Shown: positions 34,150 to 47,014 of the stretch, one piece after another
Numbering within the stretch: the stretch's first letter is position 1
Layout of the letters: every line of letters begins with the position of its first letter
Source of the DNA: Gymnopilus junonius
Lineage: Eukaryota > Basidiomycota > Agaricomycetes > Agaricales > Galerinaceae
Length of the DNA stretch: 64,000 nucleotides
Assembly (NCBI GenBank): GCA_015501075.1
Contig: JADNYJ010000075.1
Span: 1 to 64,000 of the forward strand
Reading direction: 5' to 3'
Position numbers and translations under genes: made by a program
The notes under the pieces: model-generated
Database searches by the model: none
The model's input: only the letters and a program-made list of their open reading frames with translations
Told to the model about the DNA's origin: nothing

Positions 34150-37100
34150 ATGATGGACGTCGACATGGACGATATCATCCCTCCTCTCCCAAAGACTCAG
34201 GCGTTATCGTCAAAGACCTTCACGATTCCACCCTTGGATGGCAGCCTCACTCTTCCTGAAATATTTGAGTGGCATGAGGAGCATAGTAAGGACCATCGTT
34301 TGTTCGTCTTTGCTCAGGAGAATGGAGAGATCAGCAATATACTGTGGCCTGAAGTGGCGAGAGCTGTACGTGTGGGGGCAAGGCATATAAGGCAGATTAT
34401 GGGCTGGAAAGCGGGAATAAAGGATATCCCAGTGGTGGCGATCTTGGCTGCTTCTGGTACGCTCAAGCATTCCTTTATCCGGTATCAGAATTTCTTTCTG
34501 ACGACTTCGCAGACACGTTTTCATATCTCACCACATTCATAGCAATCTTGCGCGCTGGATACATCGCCTTTGCGATCTCTCCTAGAAATTCGCCAGCTGC
34601 TGTCGCACACTTGCTTTACAAGGTCGGAGTCAATCATCTTTTGGTCGGCCATGAAGCGTCTATGATCGAGCTTTCGAATGAATCGCTGGAGCTCTTATCT
34701 TCGAACTACCCAGAGGCTGCTCAGCCGAAGCGCACTCCCATTCCTCTCTTTGAAGATCTTTATTTGGAGGCTGACGACGACCCTAATGACATCCCTTTCG
34801 AGAAAAGAGACTTGAATGACGTTGTAGTCTACATGCATTCCTCAGGTACGTCCTGAGTTATATTAAACTTCTTTTCCATTTATTCCATTTCCCTTAGGAT
34901 CTACAAACTTTCCCAAGCCCATTCCATGGACTAATCGCCGCTTGATCGAATTGGGCATCCAGCCTTTCTTCGGAGGACGGGACCTTACCGGCGTCGTTTT
35001 CTCATGGCACTCAGTGCCCATGTATCACGGCATGGGTATCATGCAGGCTTGTTGGTCGGTCAGTCGAACCAATTATAACGTGTCTCTGCCTAAATTTATC
35101 AATGAACCCGTCCAATCGTTAGGCGGCATGTGGACATGTCGGTAGTTCATTCAAGCCCAAATCCCCAGCCCAGTTCCCAACACCCCAACTTCACTTCGAG
35201 TCCGCCGTGGCTACGAAGAGCGACGTCGTCTTTTCTGTACCAGTGGTGGTTGAAGTACGCTTATTTTTTAAATTTTTGTTTCTTTCCTGAAACAAGGAAT
35301 GATGAATACCTTAGGCGTGGTCACGTAAACCCGAGTACGTTAAATGGCTGGCTACCAGATCCGGTGTTGTGGGTGCTGTTTCTTCTATTTTGTTTCGTAG
35401 AATGTTGATCCTGGGCCTGGACCCTAGCTTTTCGGAGGAGGTCCGCTAAGTAAAGAAGTGGGCGACTACCTCGTGTCTCAAGGGGTTACCATTTTCGTCG
35501 GTTATGGATTGTAAGCGTCCAAAATTCCTTTCCAGTGCTTTCTAAATACCTTTTTTGTAAGACTGAAGGAGGCATCCCTAGTCCCATGCTACCAGGTTCG
35601 AATACATCCCTCGCATTTTTCTACATCCCTGATTAAGGTCCCTGTCCACAGCTAAAGTCGACAAAGATTGGGAATACATGACTTTCACGGAAAATGTGGC
35701 AGTGGAAATGCTACCTCAGGAAGCTGGCTTATATGGGCTTGTCCTTGTCGTTCGTATTTTCTTTCCGTTACTTCCTGATTGACAATAATCGAATTCTATT
35801 CAGTCCAGCCCATTCAACCGTCCAAGTATCATAAACACCAAGATAAATGGTGTCGATGCTTATGCCACTTCCGATCTTTTTATTCAGCATCCTCACAAAC
35901 CTGGATATTGGAGGGTATATGGACGGAATGATGACCAGATTATGCACAGCACTGGAGAAAAGGTTCCGTTTTTCACTTGCTTTGAATAATATTAATTCGA
36001 ACGCTAACTTGACCCATAGACCAATCCAGGACCGCTTGGTGAGTCCGTCAACTAGAGCACTGGGATGCTTCATATCTGACGTTTTTGCCTCGTTTCCCAG
36101 AGGCCATACTCAATCAGGATCCACACATTCAAGCATCGGTGATGTTCGGCCGAGGCCAATTCCAAGCTGGCGTCATTATAGATCCCAAACCACAGTTCAA
36201 ATTCGACCCGAGTGACCAGGATAAGCTGGCCGAGTTCCGAAATAATATCTGGTTTGGCTATTTTCTACATAAACGTTGACATCGACTGATTCTCTTTATT
36301 TCCTTGCCCAACAGGCCGACTGTGCAGCGTATGAATGAATTCGCACCGCAACATTCTCGACTGTTCAAGGAGGTTCGTACTGCCTACTATGTAATTATTT
36401 TACGATCAGGATAATTAACAGCACCTCTCAAAGATGATCACGGTATCTGTACCATCCAAACCTTTTCAATATACTGTCAAGAATACTCCTCGCCGGCAAA
36501 TTATTATCGATGCCTATGCGAATGAAATCAAGAGTTTATACGATGCAGTCGCCGATAGTACCCAGTCCAGCATTCCACCTCCTACTGAATGGGAATTGAT
36601 GGCCACCATTGATTTCGTCAGATTAGTGGTCACCAAGGTGATGAACCATGGCGTACAGGACGACGAAGATATCTTCCAACGCGGCTGTGATAGGTTGAGA
36701 TCCTTCTCTTTCTTCCAAGAATTATGCCCTGACCATTTTATTAGTCTGCAGGCGACATGGATCCGAAATTCTCTTCTTAGGGCTTTACATGATTCTGCGG
36801 ATATCGACACGCGACACCTGGTGGATAACTTTGTTTACGATCACCCGACAGTGTCGTCCATGGGTACATTTATATATGCTCTGGCGACTGGAACAGGTAG
36901 CGACACACCTGTGAGCACGGAACGCCGAGCAGCTGCGATGAAAGCGGTGGTGGAAAAGTACACGTCCTCTGGTTTCCCGTCTTACAGGGGTGTTTCGGTG
37001 GCGAATGGTAATGGGCATGTACATGGTGACGTCGTGTTGGTGACCGGCACTACGGGTGCGCTTGGGACGTACCTCCTGGCGGAACTCGTACAGAATCCGG

Positions 37101-38422
37101 ACGTTTCCAGGATCTATGCTCTCAATCGTCCAAGTGCCTCTTCGGCTTTGGATATTACAGAGCGACAGAAGAAAGCACTCCTTGGAAGAGGACTGAAACC
37201 AAGCGCCGTACAGGGATCAAATAAAGTCAGATTAATTGAAGCCGACTTGGCGATTCCAGGCTTTGGCATAGCCAGCCAGCTATACGAAGAGGTCAGTCAT
37301 ACTTTCATCTATCTTTATTTCAATATTTCAATGGTAAACATCTTTGACATTCCAGATGAAAGTTTCTGTGACACATATCATTCACAATGGTCAGTGTTTA
37401 CAGCGCCAGATTGCGAAATTAAATAACCTCTCTGTATCCTCAGCATGGCCTGTTGATTTCAACTTAGCGCTCGCATCGTTTGAGAAGAGTATAAAAGGTT
37501 TACGAAATCTAATTGACCTTTCACTCAGCTCTCAGCATTTTCCTCCTCCGACTCTAGTTTTCACAAGTTCAATTGGCGTCTTCCAGAGTGAATCCATTAA
37601 TATCTTCTTGTACTTCAGACGAGTACTAACATTTGGCTCTCCAGATACCGTGTCCATCTCTTCTCCCTCTCTTCCAGAATCAGCCATACCACCAGAGGTA
37701 GCGGTCGGATCTGGGTACACAGAGTCAAAATGGGTTTCAGAGGAGATTCTTCTTCGCGCGTCAAAGCAAACACCCATGCGCACCGTCATCGTCCGGGTGG
37801 GTCAGCTTTGTGGAGGTTTAAATGGCGCTTGGAACACTTCAGAATGGTTCCCATCACTGGTGCAAAGCACTTCAGTCTGCAAATGTTTCCCAGGGGATGA
37901 GAGAGTAAGCCGTCTGCATTAATATTTGATTAAGTCTCGCTAAATCCAACTCCTCAGATCGTGGATTGGATACCTCTGCAACTAGCAGCAAAAGCCGTGA
38001 TAGATTTTCGAAAGTCCGATGGCCCAGAATCCACAGCAATCGTTCATTTGGTCCATCCTCGTCCAACATCCTGGTCATGCTTATCAAAGGTCATCACCGC
38101 TGACTTCGGCGTTGAAGTCGTCCCATTCGCCGCGTGGCTCGCCAGGCTCGAAGACGTCGGGAAGAGTAGTAACAACGACGAGGATGACATCGAGGTCGAG
38201 GCGATGCGCAACATTCCTGCCTTACGTCTGCTTCCCTTCTTCCGTGCTGTGTCGACGCATGCGAAAGGCAGCATTACAGGGCTTGGTTTCAGACAGTTGG
38301 ACTCCAAAGTGGCAGTAAGGTTGTCAAAGACATTGGCCGACCCAAATGTTCCCCAGGTGGGCGAGAACGATGTGACGGCTTGGCTTGGGTACTGGAAGAA
38401 CATTGGTTTCATATCTGTGTAG
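34150..38422 (+). CDS. NRPS-like carboxylate reductase, A-T-R (copy 1)
   Basis: About 17 short exons encode roughly 1,115 residues. The adenylation domain shows VYMHSSGSTNFPKPI (phosphate loop) and YWRVYGRNDDQIMHSTGEK (A8 region). The carrier domain has FQRGCDSLQATWIRNSLL, with the phosphopantetheine serine codon split by an intron (36694-36744). The reductase domain has VLVTGTTGALGTYLL (NADPH Rossmann loop) and GYTESKWVSEEIL (YxxxK catalytic pair). Such enzymes activate a carboxylic acid with ATP, load it on the carrier and release an aldehyde; Lys2 and fungal aryl-acid reductases are relatives. The substrate cannot be read from sequence. Frame breaks near 35425 and 35561 (a missing G at an acceptor) disturb the adenylation C-terminal part. 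It is a cytosolic enzyme with no signal peptide. The TTATATTT at 34094 may be its TATA region. Confidence 0.85.
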
Positions 38423-38952
38423 ACTGATTGTAGACTCATTTTGTTCTAAATCGTCGGATGGCCAACTAGCATAGGGAGAATTGAATCCTCATATTGTTCG
38501 GATAGCACTTAGCCGCCGCCCAGTACATTGCGGCGAAAGCATGTCATGTATGTCATGAGTTATTAGACCTTGTTAAAATTACCTCTGATCATCGGGCGCG
38601 CCTTGGCGATGATTTTTTTTACCTTATGTTGGCACCTACTCGCCTATGAAGATATTTAATGCTGGTAGCACATTGCATTTCTGGATTCTATCCTCTTCTT
38701 GTCTCTCGCTCAGTGTACAAAGTTAATCGCAAGATTAATTTACAATATCTGCGCCCGAAATGATAGCATGATCCGCGTTGGAACCTCATAGTGAATTGGA
38801 GATTTGTTCACAGCTGTTCACTCGGTTGTCAACATGACTAATTGCTGGTTACTGTTTTATATGCTATGATCTCATGAGGCACTGCGTCCGAAGCTTTATT
38901 AACCTACATCGCATTTGAGATTCGGCATGACATCCTATTGATTATCTCCACC
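38423..38952. other. Spacer between tandem reductase genes
   Basis: 530 bases, no gene seen; the 3' end of copy 1 and promoter of copy 2. Both genes read the same way. Confidence 0.45.
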
Positions 38953-41900
38953 ATGGGCGCTGGCACGGCCAATATCATCCCCCCTGCCCCGCAGACTCAA
39001 GCACAATCTTCGAAAACGTTCTCGATTCCTCCCTTGGACGGTAGCCTGACGCTTCCTGAAATATTCGATTGGCACGCCCAACATAGTAAAGAGCATCGTT
39101 TGTTCGTCTTCGCACAGGAAAATGGAGAGATAAGAAACATCCTTTGGCCTGAGGCTGTGAGAGCCATACACGTGGGCGCAAGGATTATTAGGAGAATCAT
39201 GGACTGGAAAGCAGGAATGAAAGATATCCCAGTGGTGGCGGTCTTGGCTGCATCTGGTGTGCTTAAACTCTACCACTGTACATCCGCATTTATTTCTTAT
39301 CTAAGACTTCAATTATAGACACGATTTCTTACTTCACCACAGCCGTTGCTATCTTGCGTGCTGGCTATACAGTTTTCCCGATCTCTCCTAGAAATTCGCC
39401 TGCCGCCGTGGCACACTTACTTCACAAAGTCGGCGTCGGTCATCTTCTGGTTGGCCATGAACAGTCAATCATTGATCTTGCAAACGGATCTTTGGAACTA
39501 TTGTCGTCCGAGTATCCGGATATTCCCAAGCCGAAACGCACCTCAGTTCCTCTCTTTGAAGATCTTTACTTAGAATCCAACAACGATGCTGATGATATCC
39601 CTTTCGAGAAAAGAGGTTTGAATGACATTACCGTTTACATGCATTCATCAGGTGCGCCCAAATTAACCATTCAACTATTTCATTTGTGACGCAACGTTCA
39701 GGTTCTACGAACTTCCCCAAACCCATTGCGTGGACGAATCGCCGCTTGATTGAATTTGGCATTCAACCCTTTTTTGGAGGGCGGGACATCACTAACCTCG
39801 TTTTCTCCTGGCATGCTGTCCCAATGTATCACGGCATGGGTCTCATCCAAACTTGCTGGGCTGTGAGCCACTAAACTATGATTCGCTTTTGTCGATTCTC
39901 GGTATAACTCGGATTTTAGGCGGCTTGTGGTCATGTCGGGAGCGCGCTGGAGCCAAAATCCCCAGCTCAAATCCCGACGCAGCAAGCTCATTTTGAAGCA
40001 GCGGTTGCCACGAAGAGCGATGTCATATTCTGCGTACCATGGTGATCGAGGTATGCCATTTGTTCATATCAAAGAAGAAAGCGTTGATGAATTTCCAGGC
40101 GTGGTCGCGTAAACCGGAATACGTAAAGTGGCTTTCTGGTATATCTGGGGTTGTGAGTGCCATTGCTTCCATAAACTTGAGGAATATTGACCATCGAATT
40201 CAGCTCTTCGGAGGAGGTCCGCTAAATAAAAGAATTGGCGACTACCTGACGTCTGAAGGAGTTAAGGTTTTCACCGCTTATGGATTGTAAGTTTTAGATA
40301 TACAAATTTACCACTATACTAACCACCTTCTGCTAGGACCGAAGCCGGCCTACCTAACCCTTTGCTACCGGGTTTGCACACGAGTTTATTATTATTATTT
40401 CTACTTCTAATACCAGAACTTTGTCTGTAGCTAACATCGACAAGGATTGGGAGTACTTCTCCTTCGCAAAGAACGTGACTGCCGAAATGGTACCTCAAGA
40501 TACCGGATTATATGAGCTGATCTTGGTTGTACGTAATATTCATCCTTGCTTCAAGACTAACTTACAATATTCCGGTAGTCCAATCTCTATGATCACCCAA
40601 GCGTTACAAATACCAAGATCAATGGTGTCGACGCCTATGCCACTTCTGACCTTTTTATTCAGCATCCACAAAAACCGGGATATTGGAAAGTGTACGGACG
40701 AAGTGACGATCAGATTATGCATAGTAGCGGGGAAAAGGTTTGATTTTTCACTGGTTCTGACCGTTCAATTAGAAGTTTAATCTCTCATTTTATTGATAGA
40801 CTAACCCAGGACCACTCGGTAAGTACTTCAGCATACAATGTGGGTTACCTGCTAATGCTTTCAAATCCAACGCAGAGACAATACTCAATCAGGATCCACA
40901 TATTCAGTCGTCAGTCATGTTCGGACGAGGTCAATTCCAAGCTGGCGTCGTCATCGAACCCAAAACAGAGTTCAAGTTTGATCCCGATGATCAGGCCAAG
41001 CTGGCAGAATTTCGAAATGTTATCTGGTTGGTCGTTTGTACATTCTTGAATGCCGCTTTTTTAACCTCTCCCAATAGGCCCACAGTGCAACGAATGAATG
41101 AATTTGCGCCCCAGCACTCTAGACTATTCAAAGAGGTTCGTCTTGCCTCCTATGTGATTTCATTTTCGTGATGTATAATCGCCTTTAAAGATGATCATGG
41201 TATCCAAGCCATCCAAACCTTTCCAGTATACTGTCAAGAACACTCCCCGCCGCCCGTTCATTCTCAATGAATATGCAGAAGAAATTAAAGCTCTATATGA
41301 CGCTGTCGCCGATAGCACCCAATCCAGTATTCCACCTCCCGCTGATTGGGAATTGACAACCACTCTGGATTTCGTCAGATTGGTTGTAAATAAAGTAATG
41401 ATACATGGCGTACAGGACGATGAAGATATTTTCCAACGTGGCTGCGACAGGTGAACACGTCTCCAACTTCCTCTAAGGAACATTTACTGATGATCCTAAT
41501 AGTCTTCAGGCGACATGGATCCGAAATTCCCTCCTCAGAGCTTTACATGACTCAGCGCATATCGACACGCGACACATGGTGGATAACTTTGTCTACAACT
41601 ACCCGACAATTACGTCCCTGGGTACATTCATATATGCCCTGGCAACTGGGACCGACAGCCACACGCCAGTGAGCACAGAACGCCGAGCAGCTGCAATGAA
41701 AGCGATGGTGGAGAAATATACATCGTCCGGCTTCCCGGCTTACAAGGTTCCTCCGGTTTCGAATGGAAATGATCAACTACCAGGTGACATCGTGTTGGTG
41801 ACCGGCACTACGGGTGCGCTTGGAACGTATCTGCTTGCGGAACTCGTAGAGAATCCAGCCGTGTCCAAGATCTACGCCCTTAATCGTCCAAGTGGTTCTG

Positions 41901-43182
41901 GGCCTCTGACTGCGAGAGAACGGCAAGAAAAGGCGTTACTTGGAAGAGGGCTGAAAGCTAGCGTCATACTAGGATCAGATAAAGTCGTACTGGTTGAGAC
42001 TGACTTGTCAATTCCGGGATTTGGAATATCCACCGATCTATTTAGAGAGGTCCGTTCAGAATTATCTTTATTGTATGTTTTACTGACCATTTTTCTATCT
42101 GCAGATGAAATCTTCAGTGACGCATATTATTCATAACGGTTAGCTTGTGCAAGATTTTTTCCCGATATTTTGAAATTTTTGACGTTACTCTTAGCATGGC
42201 CTGTTGATTTCAATCTTGCGCTCGCCTCCTTTGAGAAGAGCGTCAGAGGCGTCCGAAATCTCATCGATTTTTCGCTTACCTCTCCGCGTTCTTCTCCTCC
42301 GACTCTGGTGTTTACAAGTTCAGTTGGGGTCTTCCAGAGTAACAGTGCCGATTGGTTTTCAACTTATCCGAATGCTGACTTTCGTTCTTCAGATACTGCG
42401 TCAATTTCATCCCCGTCCCTTCCGGAATCAGCCATCTCTCCAGAGGTTGCTGTTGGAACTGGGTACACTGAGTCAAAATGGGTATCAGAGGAGATCCTTC
42501 TACAAGCGTCCAAGAAAACTCCCTTACGTTCAGTTATCATCCGCGTGGGTCAGCTCTGTGGTGGGCTGAATGGCGCTTGGAATACGTCAGAATGGTTCCC
42601 GTCACTGGTACAAAGCGCAGCAGCTTGTGAATGTTTCCCTGGAGATGAAAGAGTGCGTTTTTTTATTCAGAAAGACATATTTACAAAAAATAAATAATCC
42701 CCTTTATTGTTGACCAGCTCGTGGACTGGATCCCGCTCCAGTTAGCGGCCAAAGCGACAATAGACTTTACAAAATATGAAGGTCCAGGATCCAGTGCAAT
42801 CGTACATCTGGTCCATCCGCGTCCAACATCCTGGTCATTGCTTTCAAAAATCATCGCCACTGACCTCGGCGTTGACCTCGTTCCATTCGTCGCGTGGCTC
42901 GCCAAGCTCGAAGAGCTTGGGAAGGGCAGCGACACCAGTGAAGAGCAGATCGATGTTGAGGCCCTGCGTAAGATTCCGGCATTGCGTCTACTTCCCTTCT
43001 ACAAGCCAATGGCGATACATGAGGAAGGGAGTATTGCAGGACTTGGGTTCAAAAAGTTAAATTCTGAGAAGGCGGTGGCGATGTCGGAAACTTTGGCGAA
43101 TCCAAATGTTTCTCGGGTAGGCGAGGAGAACGTGAAGGCATGGCTGGGGTACTGGAAGAGCGTTGGGTTCATTTCTGTGTAA
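38953..43182 (+). CDS. NRPS-like carboxylate reductase, A-T-R (copy 2)
   Basis: Tandem paralog of the gene at 34150 with essentially the same exon map. The start ATG 38953 gives MGAGTANIIPPAPQTQAQSS, then the shared SLTLPEIFDWHAQHSKEHRL. Motifs: VYMHSSG then STNFPKPIAWTN across an intron, FGGGPLNKRIGDYL and AYGLTEAGLPNPLLP in the adenylation domain, FQRGCDSLQATWIRNSLL in the carrier (the Ser codon again split by an intron), VLVTGTTGALGTYLL and GYTESKWVSEEIL in the reductase. It ends WLGYWKSVGFISV. One missing base near 40039 breaks PMVIE. Divergence from copy 1 is spread over the whole gene, so the duplication is not recent. The paralogs may use different acids or work at different times; this is inference. 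Confidence 0.85.
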
Positions 43183-44254
43183 ATATAGTGGGTGATCGCA
43201 AATGCTGGTCTATTCGTACTAAAAAATGGCACATTAAGAGAATTGTACTTGTTCCTTTGATTCATATTATGTTGAACCGATCGGTTACTTAACCCCCACC
43301 CCAAAAAATCCTGCAAGTTGTCAATACGGCCATGATGACCCTTCAAAAGGAAGGGAAATTTTTACAATGTCGACTTACCAAGGTCCGACTGCTAAGCATC
43401 GCCAGGAAAGTGTTTATTCACACCTGTATAATCTTTTTTTGAAATCCACTCGTAAACCTATGGAATTCAAGTTGTCGACTATCATGAATGAAGAAGTCAA
43501 CGCAAGAACGTACCTGTTAGAGAAGACGGGGTAAAAGAAGGAGGGCTTGACGGGTGTTTCTTAGGTACTTTCGTTGCCGTTATTTGAAGCAGATCCAGTG
43601 GGTCTTGGGGAACATTATGGCGCAGAACAGGTACAATCTTGAATACCGCAAGCGAGTCAAGAACAATCCAGCCGACAGCACCTGTCGAAACCACAGTAAT
43701 GGCAGGCGAAATACAAAAACAATGCGAATGTGAAAGCCTCAAAGCGTGACAGTATAATAAAAGCTACACGGAAGCATTGTTTCAGTACGGGTGGCAGAAG
43801 CGGTGGTGGATGAAACTTACTCTTGTCCATAACACTTGGAATTCGTCACTAAGTTGATCGCATATGGTCCTTCAAGTTCCGATAGAAGAATCAGCACGAA
43901 TACATCAGGTAGAGTCGACGCAAGCTGACTGAGCCCGATAATGTCGACGAAGGGCTATTTTACCTGCCTCAAACTTCTCGGCACCGCAGGAGGAGGTAGG
44001 ATGTCGGGACTACGACATGGACAGCGAAAATTTCGACTTGTCCTCAGACGCTTATGTCATCTGTACGTGATATATAGTCAGGTGATTATGGTCCAGACCG
44101 ACTCGTCACACTGTGACTAAGTCACTGATACTGCGACAGAGCCCTACAGCGCAATTTTCAAACTTGTTCAAGGGTAGTACGACTTCACGTTGTCTAGAAA
44201 CTGACTAGGAGATATGAATGGCATGATGACCTAAAACGCCTTTCCGTACATGAA
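43183..44254. other. Intergenic with sequence duplicated downstream
   Basis: No intact gene is seen. About 43790-44110 resembles 54840-55200, sharing GGATGAAACTTACTCTTG, CCCGATAATGT-like text and GTGATATATAGTCAGGTGAT; both copies sit just beyond the 3' ends of HNH-like genes. A minus-strand hydrophobic stretch at 43497-43742 could be a decayed membrane protein, unrecognised. Confidence 0.4.
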
Positions 44255-45615
44255 CTAAAACTCTCCATACAGCTCGGGATACCTCAGTAACCAATCATGA
44301 ACCACTTTCCCCATTCCGGTCTGCCAAACCTCATTGGTGAAGTCGTATTCTTCCTCGTCCTCTTCTTCGAGCTCTCCATTGCGCGATTCTAGAAAGTCCT
44401 CCGGTGCGTCCAAGGCAAAGTCGTCCCGAACATCTCCTCCCTGGATGTTCCTTTGCAGAGAGTATTTGAATTGACCACGAATATAGTCGTCGTTCAGCTG
44501 ACTTGGGCTATTGGGAAATTGCAGGTAGGACTTGAAATTAATTGTATCCGGATTTCGCTGATCAAAGTAAATGATCCTATAGTCGTCCTTTAGATCATAC
44601 ATCGGTGAGTATACCGTCTGAATCACTCAACATGAGAGTCGTGACCCACCTCAACGTCAACGGCAACCTTATTATTCCACAAGAGCTCAGCGATCTCCTG
44701 TGATGTAACAAGACAGTTTCCTATGTTTTCTAGCTTCTCGCAAAGGTTATTGTTTTGTATAATTTCGCCATGGATATCTAGACGCTCGTGGTAAGGGGTG
44801 ATATTTACCTGGAAGACAGTTGTAAGCAAAATTCAGTACTTTCGTTCCAAGATTACTCACCAAGTAACTAAAGAACGGAGGAAGGTACCAAATCGCTACA
44901 GTCTTGTCTTGGTCTCTATTCAGAGCGGCTCCGGTAAACAGGCATTTGCCTCTTTGCATTTCAAACGCAGCATCCCGAAGCTCTGTAGACGGCTTCGTTT
45001 GCGTTAGGACGAGTCCTCATGATCAAAGCTGTGGACAAAAACAAACCGGAAATGCCAGTCGCGGGTATCTCACGATTAGGGCTTGATACTCTGCGAAGAA
45101 TGTCCGCAACCTCATAAACGTTAAAGTTGGGATTGAATTTTTGGAGCGCTCTGATTGCTTAATTTTAGTAATGGTATTCTTTAGGGATTTAACTGTCCTA
45201 CCTGGCATATAAAACGCATAGTCTCCAGGTTCCAGGACCTCATCTGAGCCTCTTGCCAAGAGAGTTGGTGTATCGGATTTGTATCGCGTCCGGTATCGTA
45301 CAATCGCATCGGCAGAAGGCTCGATATCGACTGCAAGGAGTACATAAGGCCAGCGCTGGTATTGCATACCGTAATCTTCTCTGACGACAGTGTCAACATA
45401 GCGGTACAGCTTTGCTACCGTGAGCGGGTTGTGTTCGTCAGCACGCCAACCTGATCCTCAGCTGTGAGTCGATCTACCCAATCGTGATATCAAGAAACAA
45501 ACTCACAGATACGTACTTTATCGATATTTTGGGTCAATCTATACCATACGAAGACGTTTGCGCCTTTCTCTCTGGCGGAAGCAGACATCATATGTGCGTC
45601 GTAATCCGAAGTCAT
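44255..45615 (-). CDS. HNH-like nuclease-domain protein, copy H1
   Basis: Multi-exon minus-strand gene, start about 45615 (MTSDYDAHMMSASAREKGAN), stop TAG 44257-44255. Order: a short N-terminal strand (NVFVWYRLTQNIDKV), a beta-rich part (WRADEHNPLTVAKLYRYVD, then GDYAFYMPG), an HNH_2-like core (KCLFTGAALNRDQDKTVAIW, YLPPFF), then CLVTSQEIAELLWNNKVAVD, QFKYSLQRNIQGGD and an acidic end (ELEEEDEEEYDF). This architecture is widespread and multicopy in Agaricomycetes. The position normally holding the HNH histidine (AAHICP in the 46.8 kb relative) reads AIWYLP, so nuclease activity is doubtful. Part of the first intron was set by the conserved junction to CWRAD. The function is unknown. Confidence 0.6.
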
Positions 45616-45744
45616 GGTCATTCTAATCGAGTGATAAAGAGAATAGCTTTCCAGTTCACCTCGTTTTAATATCTAGGGGATGCGAGGTGTCTGTGAGTTG
45701 ATCGTTCCTAATTTGGTTCTTCATCTGATAGAGTCGAAATTGGA

Positions 45745-46200
45745 ATGTCTGGACCCCACTAGCAGATCCGGTGCTGTAAGTACTCCTTCCATTTTGTTCG
45801 CGGAATGCAGATCACGAATTCTAGATCTTGTGGAGGAGATCTACTAAGTAAAGAAGTTGTAAGGCTTCCGTAAAATGCAAAAGCCTTTCTGAATGCCTGT
45901 TTCGTAGGACTAAGCCTATACCGAACTGAGGCATTTTCTGCCCTTCGAGGACGTGATGCCTGATATCCACCGATTCCGCCCAGCATAACCGCTTTAATCA
46001 ACGCCAATTCCGAGCTTTTCGATGGGCACCCACAGAAACCTGGGTAACTGGTAATGGCTTCCGGAAGGCTGAAGGGTATGCGGTTCCGCGGTTTAATCAT
46101 TTCAATTTGAAAGCTAATTTTGGAAAGTAGATACCTCTATAATTCGCCTACAACGTTACGCTGTCTTCGCAACGTATGAATGAATTCACGCTAGGATTAC
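45745..46200 (+). pseudogene. Decayed third copy of the A-T-R reductase (fragments)
   Basis: Nucleotide-level remnants of the reductase genes. 45755-45860 (CAGATCCGGTGCTGT, then GGAGGAGATCTACTAAGTAA) parallels 35350-35460. 46021-46060 parallels the CATCCTCACAAACCTGGATATTGG-type region at 35890. CGTATGAATGAATTC near 46170 parallels 36330. The order is kept but the intervening exons are shrunken and out of frame. Confidence 0.55.
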
Positions 46201-46417
46201 GGGGCGACGGAGCTACTTTCCGACGCTTACTCTGCAGACATTGACATCCACAAACCCTTGTTTGCTTCATACCTGCTTCGGGGAATGGGACCGCAGGGAT
46301 AGTCCGGAGCTACTACATCCAGGGCATTATTTCGTTTTCTGGGATGATTCCAATGGTATGGCGCTCCCGCCGATGACACAGATCCGTTAATGAGAATCTG
46401 ACAAAAACTTTGTATAG

Positions 46418-46828
46418 GAGCTCCAGCACCTGCATGGCCTGAATTGCGACCAGTTCCAAAACCCATCAAAGTTGCTAGGAAATGTCAGACCAAAGAATCA
46501 GTTTTAGCATCAAGAAATGATTCCGAAGTAATCTCTTTGAAGGAAAGAGAACACACAGTGGCTGCTACACCGTTCTCGCCATTCGAACGGGTAAGTTATG
46601 ACATATTTTCATCTCAAATAGGAATATTTTCACTGAACGTGTTTTTAGAGCCACCAGTTTAAATATGATGTACGAGAGCGAGATCAAATGTGCGTTTTAA
46701 CTGGATTGAACGTTCCTTTAACCGCCCGTGGCCTGGATTATACTATTTTCCAGGCTGCGCATATTTGCCCACTTGGCGGAATTGTCTCAGGTGGCCAATC
46801 CCGCTGCCACACCATTGCGATGCGTTAA
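46418..46828 (+). pseudogene. HNH-like protein fragment with intact HNH histidine, copy H6
   Basis: Two exons, 46418-46590 and 46649-46828, join in phase. The first reads GAPAPAWPELRPVPKPIKVA; the second begins SHQFKYDVRERDQMCVLTGL, then LDYTIFQAAHICPLGGIVS, a canonical HNH_2 core with AAHICP. TAA follows at 46826. Upstream, DIDIHKPLFASYLLRGMGPQ near 46240 may be another exon but is followed by stops. The C-terminal half found in the other copies is absent. It is the only member on the plus strand. Confidence 0.5.
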
Positions 46829-47014
46829 TGTCAACCCCCATTTCGCAGTACATGCGACAACACATGACATCAGCATCACAAAATCCGGGTTCTGGTGGTT
46901 TTGTGACCATAGTACTGGGTATCCGAGAAAGGAAAAAGAGAAAAAAGAAGAGAAAAGGGAGGAATTTATTAATTTAAACTACGGCACTGTATGAAAGCAT
47001 TGAGAATCAAGTAG

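Noticed and set aside
37292..37426. In-frame continuation past the intron in reductase copy 1
   Set aside because: The open stretch crosses a GTCAGT...CCAG intron; the spliced reading VTHIIHNAWPVDFN matches the reductase family and copy 2.
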